34,156 bases of DNA from an uncultured Bacteroidales bacterium (GTDB lineage Bacteria; Bacteroidota; Bacteroidia; Bacteroidales; UBA932): the NCBI GenBank assembly GCA_944325465.1, contig CALVAE010000010.1, positions 1-34,156 of the forward strand, written 5' to 3'. Below are positions 24,350 through 33,775 of the stretch, piece after piece. Each line of letters begins with the position of its first letter. Position 1 is the first letter of the stretch. Below the pieces are notes generated by a model, which was not told the DNA's origin, searched no databases, and worked only from the letters and a program-made list of their open reading frames with translations. The position numbers and the translations under genes were made by a program.

Positions 24350-26749
24350 TCATTCTTCTACGGTCAGTACCGTTTCAAGCCTTATGTCTTCGGAAGACGC
24401 TCCGACCATGATTCTGAAATCACCGGGTTCCACCACCCTGACCATATTCCTGTCCAACAGGGAAAGATCTTTCGGGAAAAGAGTGAAAGTGACCGTCTTC
24501 GTTTCCCCGGGTTCCAGAGGTATCCGCTCAAAACCGCGCAACTGCTTTTCGTAAGTTGTAACCGACCCCAGCAAATCCCTTATGTAAAGTTGGACCACTT
24601 CATCTCCCTTACGGTCCCCGGTATTGGTTATATCAAACGAAACGGTAACCGGTTCATCGGGCCTGATGCTCCCGGAAGAAAGTCTGAGATTGCCGTACAC
24701 GAAAGTCGTATAACTCAATCCGTGACCGAAAGGATACAAGGCTCCGTTGATACGGGTCTGATCCCCGTCCGGTCCCGGTCTGACATTTCCGTCAATCTGC
24801 GAATTCGGCTTGGCCGGGAAATTGAACGGTATCTGTCCGACAGTCCTCGGGAAGGTAACAGTAAGTTTCCCTCCGGGGTTATAATCCCCGAGAAGGACCT
24901 CGGCAATGGCTGTCCCCCCGTGGGCACCCGGATACCAGGCTTCAAGTATGGCAGGAACATTGGCATCCGCCCAGTTGACGGACAAGGGCCTTCCGTTTAT
25001 AAGCACAAGGACTACAGGGGTTCCGGTTCTGTAGACCTCCTGCAGAAGAAGTTGTTGTCTGCCTGGAAGATCAAGGCTTGTCCTGCTCTTGTTCTCTCCG
25101 CATGTCCTCTGTCCTCCGCCGAGCACGACAACGGCGACATCACTCGAAGCGGCAAGCCTGACGGCCTCCCTTATCATCTTCATCTCCTCTTTGGAAGGTT
25201 CGGACGGTATGATTTCCGACAACGGCCAGTTTTCATCCACCAGTTCACAGCCTTTTGAATACATCACCTTAGCCCTGCCTTCCAGTGCAGAGCAGAGTCC
25301 TTCATAAACAGACACCGATTCAGTGGCAAGGGGGCCGTAATGGGTGTGTACGAAACTGACTTCATCCGCATTAGGGCCAATCACCGCGACTTTCCGCAGG
25401 TCCTCTCTGTCCAGAGGAAGAAGTCCATCGTTCTTGAGAAGGACAAGGCTTTCACGGGAAGCCCTCAACGCGACCTGATTGTGCTCAGGACCGTCCACTT
25501 CCCTGTCGGCCGCCTCATAATCCGTCTGATAGGGATTGTCAAAAAGCCCGAGCATGAATTTGACCCTGAGGATATCCCGTACCCTGTCATCTATCAGGCT
25601 CTCCGGAACGGCACCTTCTTTCACCAGTTCCCTTAATGGCAGGACGAAAGTTTCAGGTGTACGGAATGTACATCTGATATTGAGCCCGGCCTCGACGCTC
25701 TGGCGTACGGCATCCTTGATGTCCGCGGCCACCCCGTGCTTCTCGTAAAGATACTCCACCGCATCACTGTCCGAAACGACGTAACCCTTGAATCCGAAAT
25801 CCTTGCGGAGCCTGTCCTGAAGCCAGTATGCGCTGCCTTCTACCGGTATTCCGTCATAGTCATTGTAAGAACACATCACGCCCATGATACCTGCCCTGGA
25901 GATGACCTCCCGCCACGGATAGGCATGGATGTTCTCCAGTTCCCGGGGAGCCATCTGGGGGTCGACTCTCGCCATGCCTTCCCTTGCCCCCTTGTTGTTC
26001 GAATATGCAAGGTAATGCTTTGCCGTCGATGCCACCTGACAGTCGGTCTGAAGTCCGAGAGTCATCTGGACACCCAGTTCGGCAACCAGATACGGGTCTT
26101 CCCCATACACCTCTTCATACCGTCCCCAACGCTGGTCCCTGCCTACATCAAGGATAGGAGCGTAGATATTGGTATAGCCGAGAAGCCGGCCTTCCCTTCC
26201 GGTAATATATCCGACCTGCCGTATAAGATCCCTGTCCCAGGTATGTCCGAGTCCGAGTTGGGTAGGGAAATTTGTAGCCCTGTAGGCCTCGACTCCCCTG
26301 AGCCCTTCATTGGTAAAATCAACCGGTATTCCGAGCCTGGTTTCCTCCACGAAGAATTTCTGGACCTGGTTCAAGGCCCATGCATGCTTTGATGCCGGCC
26401 ACAGGTATTCATTGTCATAAGGGGGCAGGCCCCAATTCTCAAATCCGTTAAGATGCTCGTCTATCGCCCCTATCCCGTCTTTCCACAGCCTGTCCTTCCA
26501 CTCAGGAGTCGGAAGGTCATCCTCAAGAATTCTTCTGTACCCGTACAGGGTCACCATCTGACAGGTCTTCTCTTCCAGCGTCATCTGCGAAAGCAGATCC
26601 TCTACCCTTGCTTCTACCGGCATTTCCGGATTCTCATATACGTCAAGACGCCCGTTCTTGTTAAAGTCGATGTATCCGACGGTCTGTGCATTCGCGACCT
26701 GCACAAGGGCCGCAACTGACATAAGGGAGGTAAAGAAAAAGGTTTTCAT
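24350..26749 (-). CDS. Secreted glycoside hydrolase family 3 protein
   Basis: A 799-aa beta-glycosidase of family GH3 with a signal peptide (MKTFFFTSLMSVAALVQVANA). Residues 26-40 hold an EF-hand-like 'DFNKNGRLDVYENP' segment seen at the start of many Bacteroidetes GH3 enzymes. The (alpha/beta)8 barrel contains 'GIPVDFTNEGLRGV', 'GRDQRWGRYEEVYGEDPYL', 'KHYLAYSN' and 'GYVVSDSDAVEYL', where Asp327 is the expected nucleophile. The second domain holds 'GGGQRTCGENKSRTSLDLPG', with the likely acid/base Glu. A fibronectin-III-like domain ends the protein ('GDEVVQLYIRD', 'ALYPFGHGLSYTTF' just before it). Specificity (glucosidase, xylosidase or other) cannot be told. It has its own perfect promoter and no SusC/SusD neighbours. 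Confidence 0.93.
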   Translation of the reverse strand: MKTFFFTSLMSVAALVQVANAQTVGYIDFNKNGRLDVYENPEMPVEARVEDLLSQMTLEEKTCQMVTLYGYRRILEDDLPTPEWKDRLWKDGIGAIDEHLNGFENWGLPPYDNEYLWPASKHAWALNQVQKFFVEETRLGIPVDFTNEGLRGVEAYRATNFPTQLGLGHTWDRDLIRQVGYITGREGRLLGYTNIYAPILDVGRDQRWGRYEEVYGEDPYLVAELGVQMTLGLQTDCQVASTAKHYLAYSNNKGAREGMARVDPQMAPRELENIHAYPWREVISRAGIMGVMCSYNDYDGIPVEGSAYWLQDRLRKDFGFKGYVVSDSDAVEYLYEKHGVAADIKDAVRQSVEAGLNIRCTFRTPETFVLPLRELVKEGAVPESLIDDRVRDILRVKFMLGLFDNPYQTDYEAADREVDGPEHNQVALRASRESLVLLKNDGLLPLDREDLRKVAVIGPNADEVSFVHTHYGPLATESVSVYEGLCSALEGRAKVMYSKGCELVDENWPLSEIIPSEPSKEEMKMIREAVRLAASSDVAVVVLGGGQRTCGENKSRTSLDLPGRQQLLLQEVYRTGTPVVLVLINGRPLSVNWADANVPAILEAWYPGAHGGTAIAEVLLGDYNPGGKLTVTFPRTVGQIPFNFPAKPNSQIDGNVRPGPDGDQTRINGALYPFGHGLSYTTFVYGNLRLSSGSIRPDEPVTVSFDITNTGDRKGDEVVQLYIRDLLGSVTTYEKQLRGFERIPLEPGETKTVTFTLFPKDLSLLDRNMVRVVEPGDFRIMVGASSEDIRLETVLTVEE

Positions 26750-26801
26750 CGGTTATATGATTTCAGTTATGTCTGTGGTCAAACGAATCCATGCCTTCCC
26801 G

Positions 26802-26832
26802 CAAAAATAAGGATTTATACTTGCTTTTCAAA
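26802..26832 (-). promoter_or_regulatory. Consensus promoter of the GH3 gene
   Basis: On the minus strand TTTG (26829-26832), exactly 19 nt, then TATTTTTG (26802-26809). The start codon is 53 nt downstream. Confidence 0.75.
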
Positions 26833-26851
26833 TTCCCGTACCGGGACAATG

Positions 26852-26882
26852 TTTGCAATATGGAATATCTTGCTTACATTTG
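26852..26882 (+). promoter_or_regulatory. Consensus promoter of the queC-queF operon
   Basis: TTTG (26852-26855), exactly 19 nt, then TACATTTG (26875-26882). Transcription should begin near 26889, so the mRNA starts almost directly with the riboswitch. Confidence 0.8.
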
Positions 26883-26894
26883 CACGCGCAATAC

Positions 26895-26937
26895 GCCGGG
26901 TGTGCTTGGTAACCACCCGTAACAATCAAAACAAGGA
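26895..26937 (+). promoter_or_regulatory. preQ1-I riboswitch (translational)
   Basis: A compact H-type pseudoknot. P1 is CGGGTG (26897-26902) with CACCCG (26914-26919). The loop holds CTTG (26905-26908), which can pair with CAAG (26932-26935) as P2. Between them is the A-rich tail TAACAATCAAAA. The 'GTAACC' loop end and 'AACAA..AAAACAAGG' tail closely resemble the known class I preQ1 aptamer of Thermoanaerobacter. P2 covers the AAGGA ribosome-binding site 6 nt before the queC ATG, so bound preQ1 should block translation. Confidence 0.88.
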
Positions 26938-26943
26938 CATACA

Positions 26944-27615
26944 ATGGAAAGAGACAAGGCACTGGTAGTTTTCAGTGGCGGACAGGATTCCACGACCTGT
27001 CTTTTTTGGGCACTGGAACATTTCAAGGAAGTACATACCGTAACTTTCACATACGGTCAGAAACACAGTCTGGAGACAGAGATTGCAAGGAAGATAGCGG
27101 ATAAGGCCGGAACGGATTTCCACCTTATCGACATCACAGGTATCGCGACTGTCGGCAGGAACTCACTTACCGACAGCAGTATCGAAATGGATCAGGAAAA
27201 GCCTGACGGTACGTTCCCGAACACGTTCGTCCCGGGACGCAACCTGTTTTTCCTGAGCATAGCGGCGGTATATGCCAGGGAAATCGGGGTTTACGATCTG
27301 GTAACCGGGGTATCCCAGACCGATTTCAGCGGATATCCCGACTGCAGGGATTCCTTCATCAGGTCGCTGAACGTCACCCTGAATCTTGCGATGGACGCAC
27401 AGTTCGTCATTCATACTCCCCTGATGTGGACAGACAAGGCCGGGACATGGGAACTTGCAGACCGTCTCGGAGTATTCGATCTTGTAAGGAACGAAACCCT
27501 TACCTGTTACAACGGCATCCCGGGCGCAGGCTGCGGACATTGCCCGGCATGCAGGTTAAGGAATGAGGGACTGAAGAAGTATCTTGAAGGCAGGAATGAC
27601 AAAAGGGAATACTGA
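26944..27615 (+). CDS. queC: 7-cyano-7-deazaguanine synthase QueC
   Basis: Converts 7-carboxy-7-deazaguanine to preQ0 with ATP and ammonia, a step in making queuosine for tRNA. The 223-aa protein has the PP-loop '[10 protein letters not shown]' (10-19), '[10 protein letters not shown]', '[13 protein letters not shown]', '[11 protein letters not shown]', and the zinc site Cys188, Cys197, Cys200, Cys203 ('[10 protein letters not shown]'). It is the first gene behind the preQ1 riboswitch, followed one base later by queF, so both late steps to preQ1 are under feedback from their product. queD and queE are not in the window. Confidence 0.97.
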   Translation: MERDKALVVFSGGQDSTTCLFWALEHFKEVHTVTFTYGQKHSLETEIARKIADKAGTDFHLIDITGIATVGRNSLTDSSIEMDQEKPDGTFPNTFVPGRNLFFLSIAAVYAREIGVYDLVTGVSQTDFSGYPDCRDSFIRSLNVTLNLAMDAQFVIHTPLMWTDKAGTWELADRLGVFDLVRNETLTCYNGIPGAGCGHCPACRLRNEGLKKYLEGRNDKREY

Positions 27616-27616
27616 T

Positions 27617-28078
27617 ATGGGAACGGACAGGATAAAGGACAATCTGAAAGCCCTGGGTAAAAAGACGGAATACAGGGATGACTATGCACCCGAAGTGCTG
27701 GAGACATTCGAGAACAGGCATCAGGAGAATGACTACTGGGTAAGATTCAACTGTCCCGAATTCACGAGCCTGTGCCCGATTACAGGACAGCCTGACTTCG
27801 CTGAAATCAGGATAAACTATATTCCTGACATAAGGATGGTGGAAAGCAAGAGCCTGAAACTTTACCTTTTCAGTTTCAGGAATCACGGTGATTTCCATGA
27901 AGACTGCGTGAATACAATCATGAAGGATCTGATAAGGCTGATGGACCCTAAATACATCGAAGTCACAGGCATCTTCACCCCGAGGGGAGGCATCTCGATA
28001 TGGCCGTACGCCAATTACGGACGTCCGGGGACAAAATACGAAAGACTGGCGAAGGAACGCTTCGCCAGTCATCAGTAG
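27617..28078 (+). CDS. queF: NADPH-dependent 7-cyano-7-deazaguanine reductase QueF
   Basis: Reduces preQ0 to preQ1. From the ATG at 27617, which follows the queC stop by one base (TGATATG), the protein is 153 aa, matching the short unimodular QueF type. It contains the catalytic Cys53 in '[14 protein letters not shown]' with Asp60, and the family motif '[21 protein letters not shown]', which contributes to NADPH and substrate binding. The frame extends back to an ATG at 27584 inside queC, but those extra residues do not fit the family. Its last codons form one arm set of a perfect inverted repeat that acts as the thrA terminator on the other strand. Confidence 0.96.
   Translation: MGTDRIKDNLKALGKKTEYRDDYAPEVLETFENRHQENDYWVRFNCPEFTSLCPITGQPDFAEIRINYIPDIRMVESKSLKLYLFSFRNHGDFHEDCVNTIMKDLIRLMDPKYIEVTGIFTPRGGISIWPYANYGRPGTKYERLAKERFASHQ
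28034..28070 (-). terminator. thrA terminator inside the 3' end of queF
   Basis: GACTGGCGAAG (28044-28054) and CTTCGCCAGTC (28060-28070) form a perfect 11-bp stem with a 5-nt loop. Read on the minus strand it lies 33 nt after the thrA stop and runs into TTTCGTATTTT. On the plus strand no T run follows. It is located within queF codons, ending 5 nt before the queF stop. Confidence 0.8.
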
Positions 28079-28103
28079 CGGGATATCGGCATGGCGGATT
28101 ATC

Positions 28104-30545
28104 CTAACGGATATTCGCTATGCTGATTATGTCCGCAAAGACTCCTGCAGCGGTCACGCTTGCCCCTGCACCGTAGCCTTTTATCTGCATCGGATATTCC
28201 CTGTACCTTTCCGTCGTGATAAGGATGACATTATTGCTGCCTTCAAGATGGTAGAACGGACTGTCCGGTCCCACTTCCTTCAGGCCGACTTCGGTCCTGC
28301 CGTTGTCCATTGTTGCGATAAAACGCCAGCATTTCCCTTCTGCCGCCAGTTTCTTCCGACGCTCCTCGAATCCGGCATCAAGACGCGGTATGTTCTTCCA
28401 GAAATCTTCAAGACTGCCCTCAAAATATTCCTGCGGGATGAACAGATTCTTCTTCACATCATCCTGCTCTACGGCATAGCCTGCTTCCCTTGACAAGATG
28501 ACCAGTTTCCTGACAACGTCAGTCCCGCTCAGGTCGACTCTCGGATCAGGTTCGGCATAACCGGCTTCCCTTGCCTTGCGGATGGCCATGCTCAGGGATA
28601 CCTCCCCGCTCATTTCATTAAATATGAAATTCAATGTCCCGGATACCACAGCCTCTATCTTCAGAATCCTGTCACCGCTGTTTATCAGGTCATTGATCGT
28701 ATTTATGATAGGAAGGCCGGCCCCGACATTGGTCTCGAAAAGATATTTGACCCCTCTTTTGGCTGCCGTGTCCTTGAGTTCCCGGTAACGTGCATATTCG
28801 GAAGACGCCGCTATCTTGTTTGCCGCGACTACAGACACATTGTGATCCAGCAGGCTCTTGTATATCCCCGCCACTTCGCCGCTTGCCGTACAGTCCACGA
28901 ATACGGAATTGAACATATTCATGGAAAGGATCTCGTCCCTGAATACTTCCGGAGATGATTCGCTCCTGGAAGACTCCAGTTTCTCCCTGTATGAAGACAG
29001 GTCGATGCCCTCCTTGTCCATGATATAATGTCTGGAATTCGCTATGCCTATGATTTTCAGTTGCAGGGACTTCTCTTTCTTCAGCCTCTCCTGCTGCATC
29101 CTGATCTGTTCGATGAGATTGCTGCCGACAAGTCCTGTCCCGGCAAGGAAGAGGTTAAGAACCTGACAGTCAGACAGGAAAAACGAATCATGGATGACAT
29201 TCAATGCTTTCCTCAAGCTCTCGATCGTCACTACAAAAGATATGTTCGTCTCCGTGGCTCCCTGGGCACAGGCAATGACGTTGATTCCGTTCTTCCCGAG
29301 TGTGCCGAATAGTTTTCCGGCAATTCCCGGAGTATGCTTCATCGACTCTCCGACTATCGCGACTGTCGCGAGGTTGCTCTCCTGCTTTATCCGGTTGATC
29401 TCACCCATCCTGATCTCCTGGGCGAATTCTTCCGACAGGACCTGGACTGCAAGTTCAGCATCCTCATTCCTGACACCGATGGAGGTGGTATTTTCCGAAG
29501 CCGCCTGGGACACGAGGAAAACGCTGATGCCGGATTTGGCCAGAGTCTTGAAAATCCTGTAATTGACTCCGATCACTCCCACCATTCCCAGTCCGCGGAT
29601 AGTAATCAGGCTGGTATCATTGATGGAAGATATTCCTTTGATGGCCCTCTCCTCCTGACGGTATTCCTTGTAGGTCTTGGAAATGAAGGTTCCGGGAGAT
29701 GACGGGTTGAAAGTATTCTTTATCCTGATCGGGATGTTCTTGTGATATGTCGGAAAGATTGTAGGCGGATATACCACCTTCGCTCCGAAGTTGCACAATT
29801 CCATGGCCTCCACATAAGTCAGATGCTCTATCGTATAGGCATTGCTGATAATGCGGGGGTCGGCAGTCATGAATCCGTCAACATCCGTCCATATCTCCAG
29901 TGCATCCGCATTCAGGGCGGACGCTATCACTGATGCCGTGTAATCAGACCCTCCGCGGCCAAGATTGGTGACATCACCGGTTGCCGTATCAGTACTGATA
30001 AAGCCGGGCACGATGGAGATGTGGGGGATTTCTGCGAAATACTCAAGAATCAGCCTGTTCGTTACGGGAAAATCCACGATATGCTTTCCGAAATACGGCT
30101 TCGTCCTGATGAATTCCCTGGAATCGAACAATACGGATCCCCTGACAGTTCCGTTGACTATCACGGAAGACAGCCTCTCGCCGTAACTCACGATGGCATC
30201 GGAAGTCTTTGGTGACAGATCCTTGATCAGAAACACCCCCTTGAATATGTTGGACAGTTCGTCCAGCAGTTCCGAAAGGCGGGAACGGACACTGTCCTGC
30301 ATTTCCGGAATTACAGTCTCCTCTGCCTGACGGAAATGACGTTCCGAGATGGACTGCATCTGCCGTACGTACTCCGGATTGCCTGCAGCGGCAATCCTTG
30401 CCGTGGACAGCAACTGGTCTGTGATCCCGCCAAGGGCGGATACCACGACAATCACATCATCGCTGCAGGATTCTATCACCTTTTTGGCCTGGAAAAGACC
30501 TGTGGAGGATCCCACAGATGTCCCGCCGAATTTAAGGACTCTCAT
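28104..30545 (-). CDS. thrA: Bifunctional aspartate kinase / homoserine dehydrogenase I
   Basis: Catalyses the first and third steps from aspartate to threonine and methionine. The 813-aa length is usual for the fused enzyme. Residues 1-290 are the kinase ('MRVLKFGGTSVGSS', 'TNLGRGGSDYTASVIASAL', 'DVDGFMTADPR'). Residues about 310-450 hold two ACT regulatory domains ('LITIRGLGMVGVIGV', 'NINVIACAQGATETNIS'-like). From about 460 the dehydrogenase follows: 'LFLAGTGLVGSNLIEQI' for NAD(P), 'VAANKIAASSEYARY', 'ETNVGAGLPIINTINDLINSGD' and 'EAGYAEPDPRVDLSGTDVVRK'. It is the last gene of the GNAT-like/prfA/thrA run. No threonine leader peptide or attenuator lies in the 21 nt before it. thrB and thrC are not in the window. 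Confidence 0.97.
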   Translation of the reverse strand: MRVLKFGGTSVGSSTGLFQAKKVIESCSDDVIVVVSALGGITDQLLSTARIAAAGNPEYVRQMQSISERHFRQAEETVIPEMQDSVRSRLSELLDELSNIFKGVFLIKDLSPKTSDAIVSYGERLSSVIVNGTVRGSVLFDSREFIRTKPYFGKHIVDFPVTNRLILEYFAEIPHISIVPGFISTDTATGDVTNLGRGGSDYTASVIASALNADALEIWTDVDGFMTADPRIISNAYTIEHLTYVEAMELCNFGAKVVYPPTIFPTYHKNIPIRIKNTFNPSSPGTFISKTYKEYRQEERAIKGISSINDTSLITIRGLGMVGVIGVNYRIFKTLAKSGISVFLVSQAASENTTSIGVRNEDAELAVQVLSEEFAQEIRMGEINRIKQESNLATVAIVGESMKHTPGIAGKLFGTLGKNGINVIACAQGATETNISFVVTIESLRKALNVIHDSFFLSDCQVLNLFLAGTGLVGSNLIEQIRMQQERLKKEKSLQLKIIGIANSRHYIMDKEGIDLSSYREKLESSRSESSPEVFRDEILSMNMFNSVFVDCTASGEVAGIYKSLLDHNVSVVAANKIAASSEYARYRELKDTAAKRGVKYLFETNVGAGLPIINTINDLINSGDRILKIEAVVSGTLNFIFNEMSGEVSLSMAIRKAREAGYAEPDPRVDLSGTDVVRKLVILSREAGYAVEQDDVKKNLFIPQEYFEGSLEDFWKNIPRLDAGFEERRKKLAAEGKCWRFIATMDNGRTEVGLKEVGPDSPFYHLEGSNNVILITTERYREYPMQIKGYGAGASVTAAGVFADIISIANIR

Positions 30546-30566
30546 AATACAACCGTAATTTCAAGA

Positions 30567-31649
30567 TTATTCTGCCGCCTTGAGCCTTTCCGCATTCTCC
30601 GCAATCTGCAACTGGTCCAGAAGTTCCTGTATATCCCCGTCCATGAATGCAGGCAGATTGTACATCGTATAATTTATCCTGTGGTCGGTTACCCTTGACT
30701 GCGGATAGTTATATGTACGTATCTTCGCGGACCGGTCTCCTGTCGACACCATCGTCTTGCGCTTTGCGGAAATTTCATTGAGGTATTTTTCATACTCCAT
30801 ATTATAGAGCCTGGTCCTCAACTCGGCAAGAGCCTTGTCGAAATTCTTCAACTGGGACTTCTCGTCCTGGCACTGCACCACGATTCCGGAAGGAATATGT
30901 GTCAGACGTATAGCGGAATAGGTCGTGTTCACAGACTGGCCGCCCGGACCTGACGAACAGAAGGTATCCTTACGGATATCATTCATATTCAACTCTATGT
31001 CAAACTCGTCCGCCTCCGGCAAAACAGCCACTGAGGCCGCTGAGGTATGTACTCTTCCCTGGGTCTCCGTCTGAGGCACCCTCTGTACCCTGTGTACTCC
31101 GGACTCATATTTGAGAACGCCGTAGACTCCGTCTCCCGACACCTTGCACACAACCTCCTTGAATCCTCCGGAAGCGCCTTCTGACTGGCTTGTAATCTCC
31201 ATCTTCCAGCCTTTGCGCTCACAGTATTTGCTGTACATCCGAAGCAGGTCCCCGGCGAATATCGCGGCCTCGTCACCTCCCGTACCTCCCCTGATCTCAA
31301 GTATCGCATTCTTGCTGTCCTGAGGATCGGCAGGGATGAGCAGCAACTTGATATCCTGCTCCATAATGGGAATCTTCGGTTCGATTACCGCAATTTCCTC
31401 CTTGGCCATCTCCCTGAGTTCCTCGTCCTTTTCATCTGCAAGAATGGCTTTCGCGGCCTCATAGTCATCCATCATCTTCTTGTACTCGTTTCCCGCCTTG
31501 ATGATAGGTGCAAGTTCCTTGTACTCCTTGTTCAGTTGGACATATCTTTTCATATCGGAAACAACCGCCGGATCGGAAAGCTGTTCCTGAAGTGAATTGT
31601 ATTTTTCCTGAAGGCCCAGGACCTTCTCCAATAGTGAATTCTCTGCCAT
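30567..31649 (-). CDS. prfA: Peptide chain release factor 1
   Basis: Ends translation at UAA and UAG codons. From the ATG at 31649 ('[12 protein letters not shown]') the protein is 360 aa, the normal RF1 length. A longer frame to 31703 would add 18 residues inside the upstream gene and is rejected. It has the codon-reading PxT site as '[18 protein letters not shown]' and the peptidyl-hydrolysis GGQ motif in '[19 protein letters not shown]'. The gene lies 4 nt after the GNAT-like gene and 21 nt before thrA. I see no hemK/prmC methylase gene nearby, though it is often adjacent in other phyla. Confidence 0.98.
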   Translation of the reverse strand: MAENSLLEKVLGLQEKYNSLQEQLSDPAVVSDMKRYVQLNKEYKELAPIIKAGNEYKKMMDDYEAAKAILADEKDEELREMAKEEIAVIEPKIPIMEQDIKLLLIPADPQDSKNAILEIRGGTGGDEAAIFAGDLLRMYSKYCERKGWKMEITSQSEGASGGFKEVVCKVSGDGVYGVLKYESGVHRVQRVPQTETQGRVHTSAASVAVLPEADEFDIELNMNDIRKDTFCSSGPGGQSVNTTYSAIRLTHIPSGIVVQCQDEKSQLKNFDKALAELRTRLYNMEYEKYLNEISAKRKTMVSTGDRSAKIRTYNYPQSRVTDHRINYTMYNLPAFMDGDIQELLDQLQIAENAERLKAAE

Positions 31650-31653
31650 CTGT

Positions 31654-32829
31654 CTATTCTTGTTTATCTTCTTTTCCTTTGCCGGCCTCCGGGACGGCAG
31701 CACCGTCCGCGGAAAGCGATTTTATATAGCAGCGGCGCCGCATATACAGTTCGTGTTCATACCTGTCCCATACGTTGACCGCCATATTGGTCTCTATCTG
31801 AGGATTCGCGATTGCCCATTTCGCCCCGCAGTCCCGGTATCTCTTCGCCATGATACAGTGATACACCGAAGACACTCCGGTGTGCTGCCATTTCGGAGCC
31901 GCACCGTTGATCATCAGGTCGAGGACCGTGTAGTCTTTCATCGCCCTGAGGAAATGAATCCATCCGAACGGGAACATGGAACCTTTCGCCTTCTGCAGTG
32001 CCCTGGATATCGACGGGAATGAAATGCCGAACGCCACGACCTCCTTATTCTCATCCATAAGGAAACAGCATAGTTTCTTGTCCAGAAGTCCGAGAGTCTG
32101 CTGCGCCTCTTCCTCTATCTCCTCATCGGTAAACGGGACGAAATTATATACATTCCCCGCAAAACTTGCATTGTACATCTCGAAGAACTTCTTCACGAGA
32201 TCCTTGTTATGCTTGAGGGAATCTATGTCTCCTTCCACCAGTTTGTACCTCTCCTTCAGCCTCATCGCGATATTCTGCATCTTCTCCGGGACATCCTGGT
32301 CCGCGGCCATCTTGTACTGTAGCCAGTCACACTCCTTCACGTATCCCAAAGACGTTATCAGGTCGTTGTAATACGGATAATTGTAATAGCAGTTGAACGG
32401 AGGGACATTCTCAAAGCCTTCGACCAGCATCCCCTGCTTGCCGAGGGTATTGTAGTAGAGAGGCCCGTGAATCTCGTCCATTCCCTGCTCCCGTGCCCAA
32501 TTCTCCGCCGTACCTATCAGAAGACCGGCCACTTCCGGATCATTTATGGTATCGAACCATCCGAAACGCGCCCGTTTCCTGTTGTAATATTCGTTATAAC
32601 GCGGATTGACCATGGCGCAGATACGCCCGACAACCTGCTTCCCATCCATTACCATCCACATCCTGTGAGGACAATACCTCGCCGTGGATACCGTAGTCAA
32701 GGATTTCACCTGATCGGAATGAAGAGCCGGAACATACTGCGGACAATCCTTGTAAAGTCTGTCCGGAAATTTGATAAATCTCATCAGGTCCTTTCTGCTC
32801 CGGACCTCGACTACCCTGTAATCAGCCAT
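31654..32829 (-). CDS. GNAT-like acyltransferase-fold protein, Bacteroidetes-conserved, function unknown
   Basis: A 391-aa protein. The first half resembles a GNAT N-acyltransferase fold: '[20 protein letters not shown]' at about 16-35 is a typical opening of this family, then '[19 protein letters not shown]', '[28 protein letters not shown]' and '[18 protein letters not shown]'. The second half has another acyltransferase-like set ('[20 protein letters not shown]', '[35 protein letters not shown]'). I recall related proteins in many Bacteroidetes, and E. coli YghO, but no proven reaction. It opens an operon with prfA and thrA behind a probable promoter at 32887. No signal peptide, so cytoplasmic. 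Confidence 0.7.
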   Translation of the reverse strand: MADYRVVEVRSRKDLMRFIKFPDRLYKDCPQYVPALHSDQVKSLTTVSTARYCPHRMWMVMDGKQVVGRICAMVNPRYNEYYNRKRARFGWFDTINDPEVAGLLIGTAENWAREQGMDEIHGPLYYNTLGKQGMLVEGFENVPPFNCYYNYPYYNDLITSLGYVKECDWLQYKMAADQDVPEKMQNIAMRLKERYKLVEGDIDSLKHNKDLVKKFFEMYNASFAGNVYNFVPFTDEEIEEEAQQTLGLLDKKLCCFLMDENKEVVAFGISFPSISRALQKAKGSMFPFGWIHFLRAMKDYTVLDLMINGAAPKWQHTGVSSVYHCIMAKRYRDCGAKWAIANPQIETNMAVNVWDRYEHELYMRRRCYIKSLSADGAAVPEAGKGKEDKQE

Positions 32830-32861
32830 AACCGATATCTTTTAATCTTGCGAACAACACC

Positions 32862-32877
32862 GTCCTGCAAACAGGAC
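32862..32877 (-). promoter_or_regulatory. Small hairpin in the leader of the GNAT-like/prfA/thrA operon
   Basis: GTCCTG (32862-32867) and CAGGAC (32872-32877) pair around a 4-nt loop, directly at the predicted 5' end of the mRNA. No T run follows, so it is not an obvious terminator for tcdA. Confidence 0.35.
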
Positions 32878-32886
32878 ATTAACGTG

Positions 32887-32918
32887 CAAATTTACATAAT
32901 TTCAACGGAATACTCCAA
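32887..32918 (-). promoter_or_regulatory. Promoter of the GNAT-like/prfA/thrA operon
   Basis: TAAATTTG on the minus strand (32887-32894) matches TAnnTTTG. A CTTG element lies upstream (32916-32919) with 21 nt between. The start codon is about 57 nt downstream. Confidence 0.6.
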
Positions 32919-32958
32919 GAAAAACTTACAACTGTCTTTCCCTTGCAATGGAACAGGA

Positions 32959-33765
32959 TCAGCCGCAACCGAGCAAGGCCTTGATCACCACCTGCGCACA
33001 CGCACATCCGAAGACGGCCGGGATGTAGGATATCGACCCGACCTGGGACTTCTTGTTGGGTTCGTCGCACGGTACTATGGCATCCTTGTCCGCCAGTTCC
33101 TCCGAAAAGACGACCTTGAAGCCCTTTGAAACACCCATCCTCCTCATTCTCTTGCGCACGACATGGGCAAGAGGGCAGTTGTACGATTTGGAAATATCGG
33201 CAATCCTGATCCCTGTCACATCAGTCTTCGCCCCTGCACCCATCGAAGACACTACGGGAATATGCCTGTCCATGCAATATTTAATGAGGGACAGTTTCGG
33301 AGCCACAGTATCGATGGCATCTACCAGATAATCGACATGGAGCCCGTCCAGAAGTGCGGCCGGAGAGGTCCCGGAAGCGTCTTCTATAAGAGAACCGTCA
33401 CTCCTGTACAATGGAGTGATATAGGTCTTAAGGACCTGGAGATCCAGTTCCGGATTGATATCCTTGAGCCTCTCATACAGGACATCGCATTTCGGCCTTC
33501 CTACAGTCGAAGTCAAGGCCAGTATCTGCCTGTTACGGTTGGTATCGGAGACAGCATCGCTGTCAATTACAATCAGATGCCCGACACCGGCCCTCGCAAG
33601 CATCTCGGCCGCATATCCGCCTACTCCCCCTGCTCCGGCGACAACAACCCTCGCCCTGTCAAGCCTGTCAATCCCGTCACTGCCGACAAGCATTTCGGTC
33701 CTGCACTTCCAGTCTTCTGCCACGGAAGGCTGTACGCCAATGTCTTTTCCTCTGTTACAGTCCAT
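32959..33765 (-). CDS. tcdA: tRNA threonylcarbamoyladenosine dehydratase (TcdA/YgdL, ThiF family)
   Basis: An E1-like ATP-dependent enzyme that cyclises t6A in tRNA to ct6A. From the ATG at 33765, 10 nt after the mazG stop, the protein is 268 aa; a longer frame to 33813 would overlap mazG. The nucleotide loop is 'RVVVAGAGGVGGYAAEMLARAGVG', spread over about 38-61, followed by 'LIVIDSDAVSDTNRNRQILA' with the Arg pair that contacts ATP. 'DYLVDAIDTVAPKLSLI' and 'VVSSMGAGAKTD' distinguish TcdA from MoeB/ThiF. It ends 'VFGCACAQVVIKAL', the usual C-terminal helix. It is cotranscribed with mazG. Confidence 0.92.
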   Translation of the reverse strand: MDCNRGKDIGVQPSVAEDWKCRTEMLVGSDGIDRLDRARVVVAGAGGVGGYAAEMLARAGVGHLIVIDSDAVSDTNRNRQILALTSTVGRPKCDVLYERLKDINPELDLQVLKTYITPLYRSDGSLIEDASGTSPAALLDGLHVDYLVDAIDTVAPKLSLIKYCMDRHIPVVSSMGAGAKTDVTGIRIADISKSYNCPLAHVVRKRMRRMGVSKGFKVVFSEELADKDAIVPCDEPNKKSQVGSISYIPAVFGCACAQVVIKALLGCG

Positions 33766-33775
33766 CGGATTCCCT

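Noticed and set aside
24260-25258. Long plus-strand open frame (332 codons) opposite the GH3 gene
   Set aside because: It lies within the well-supported GH3 coding sequence and crosses the terminator; its translation has no recognisable domain and a low-complexity, His/Arg/Pro-rich composition.
30546-30566. Threonine attenuator or leader peptide before thrA
   Set aside because: The gap is only 21 nt, with no room for a leader peptide or a hairpin pair.
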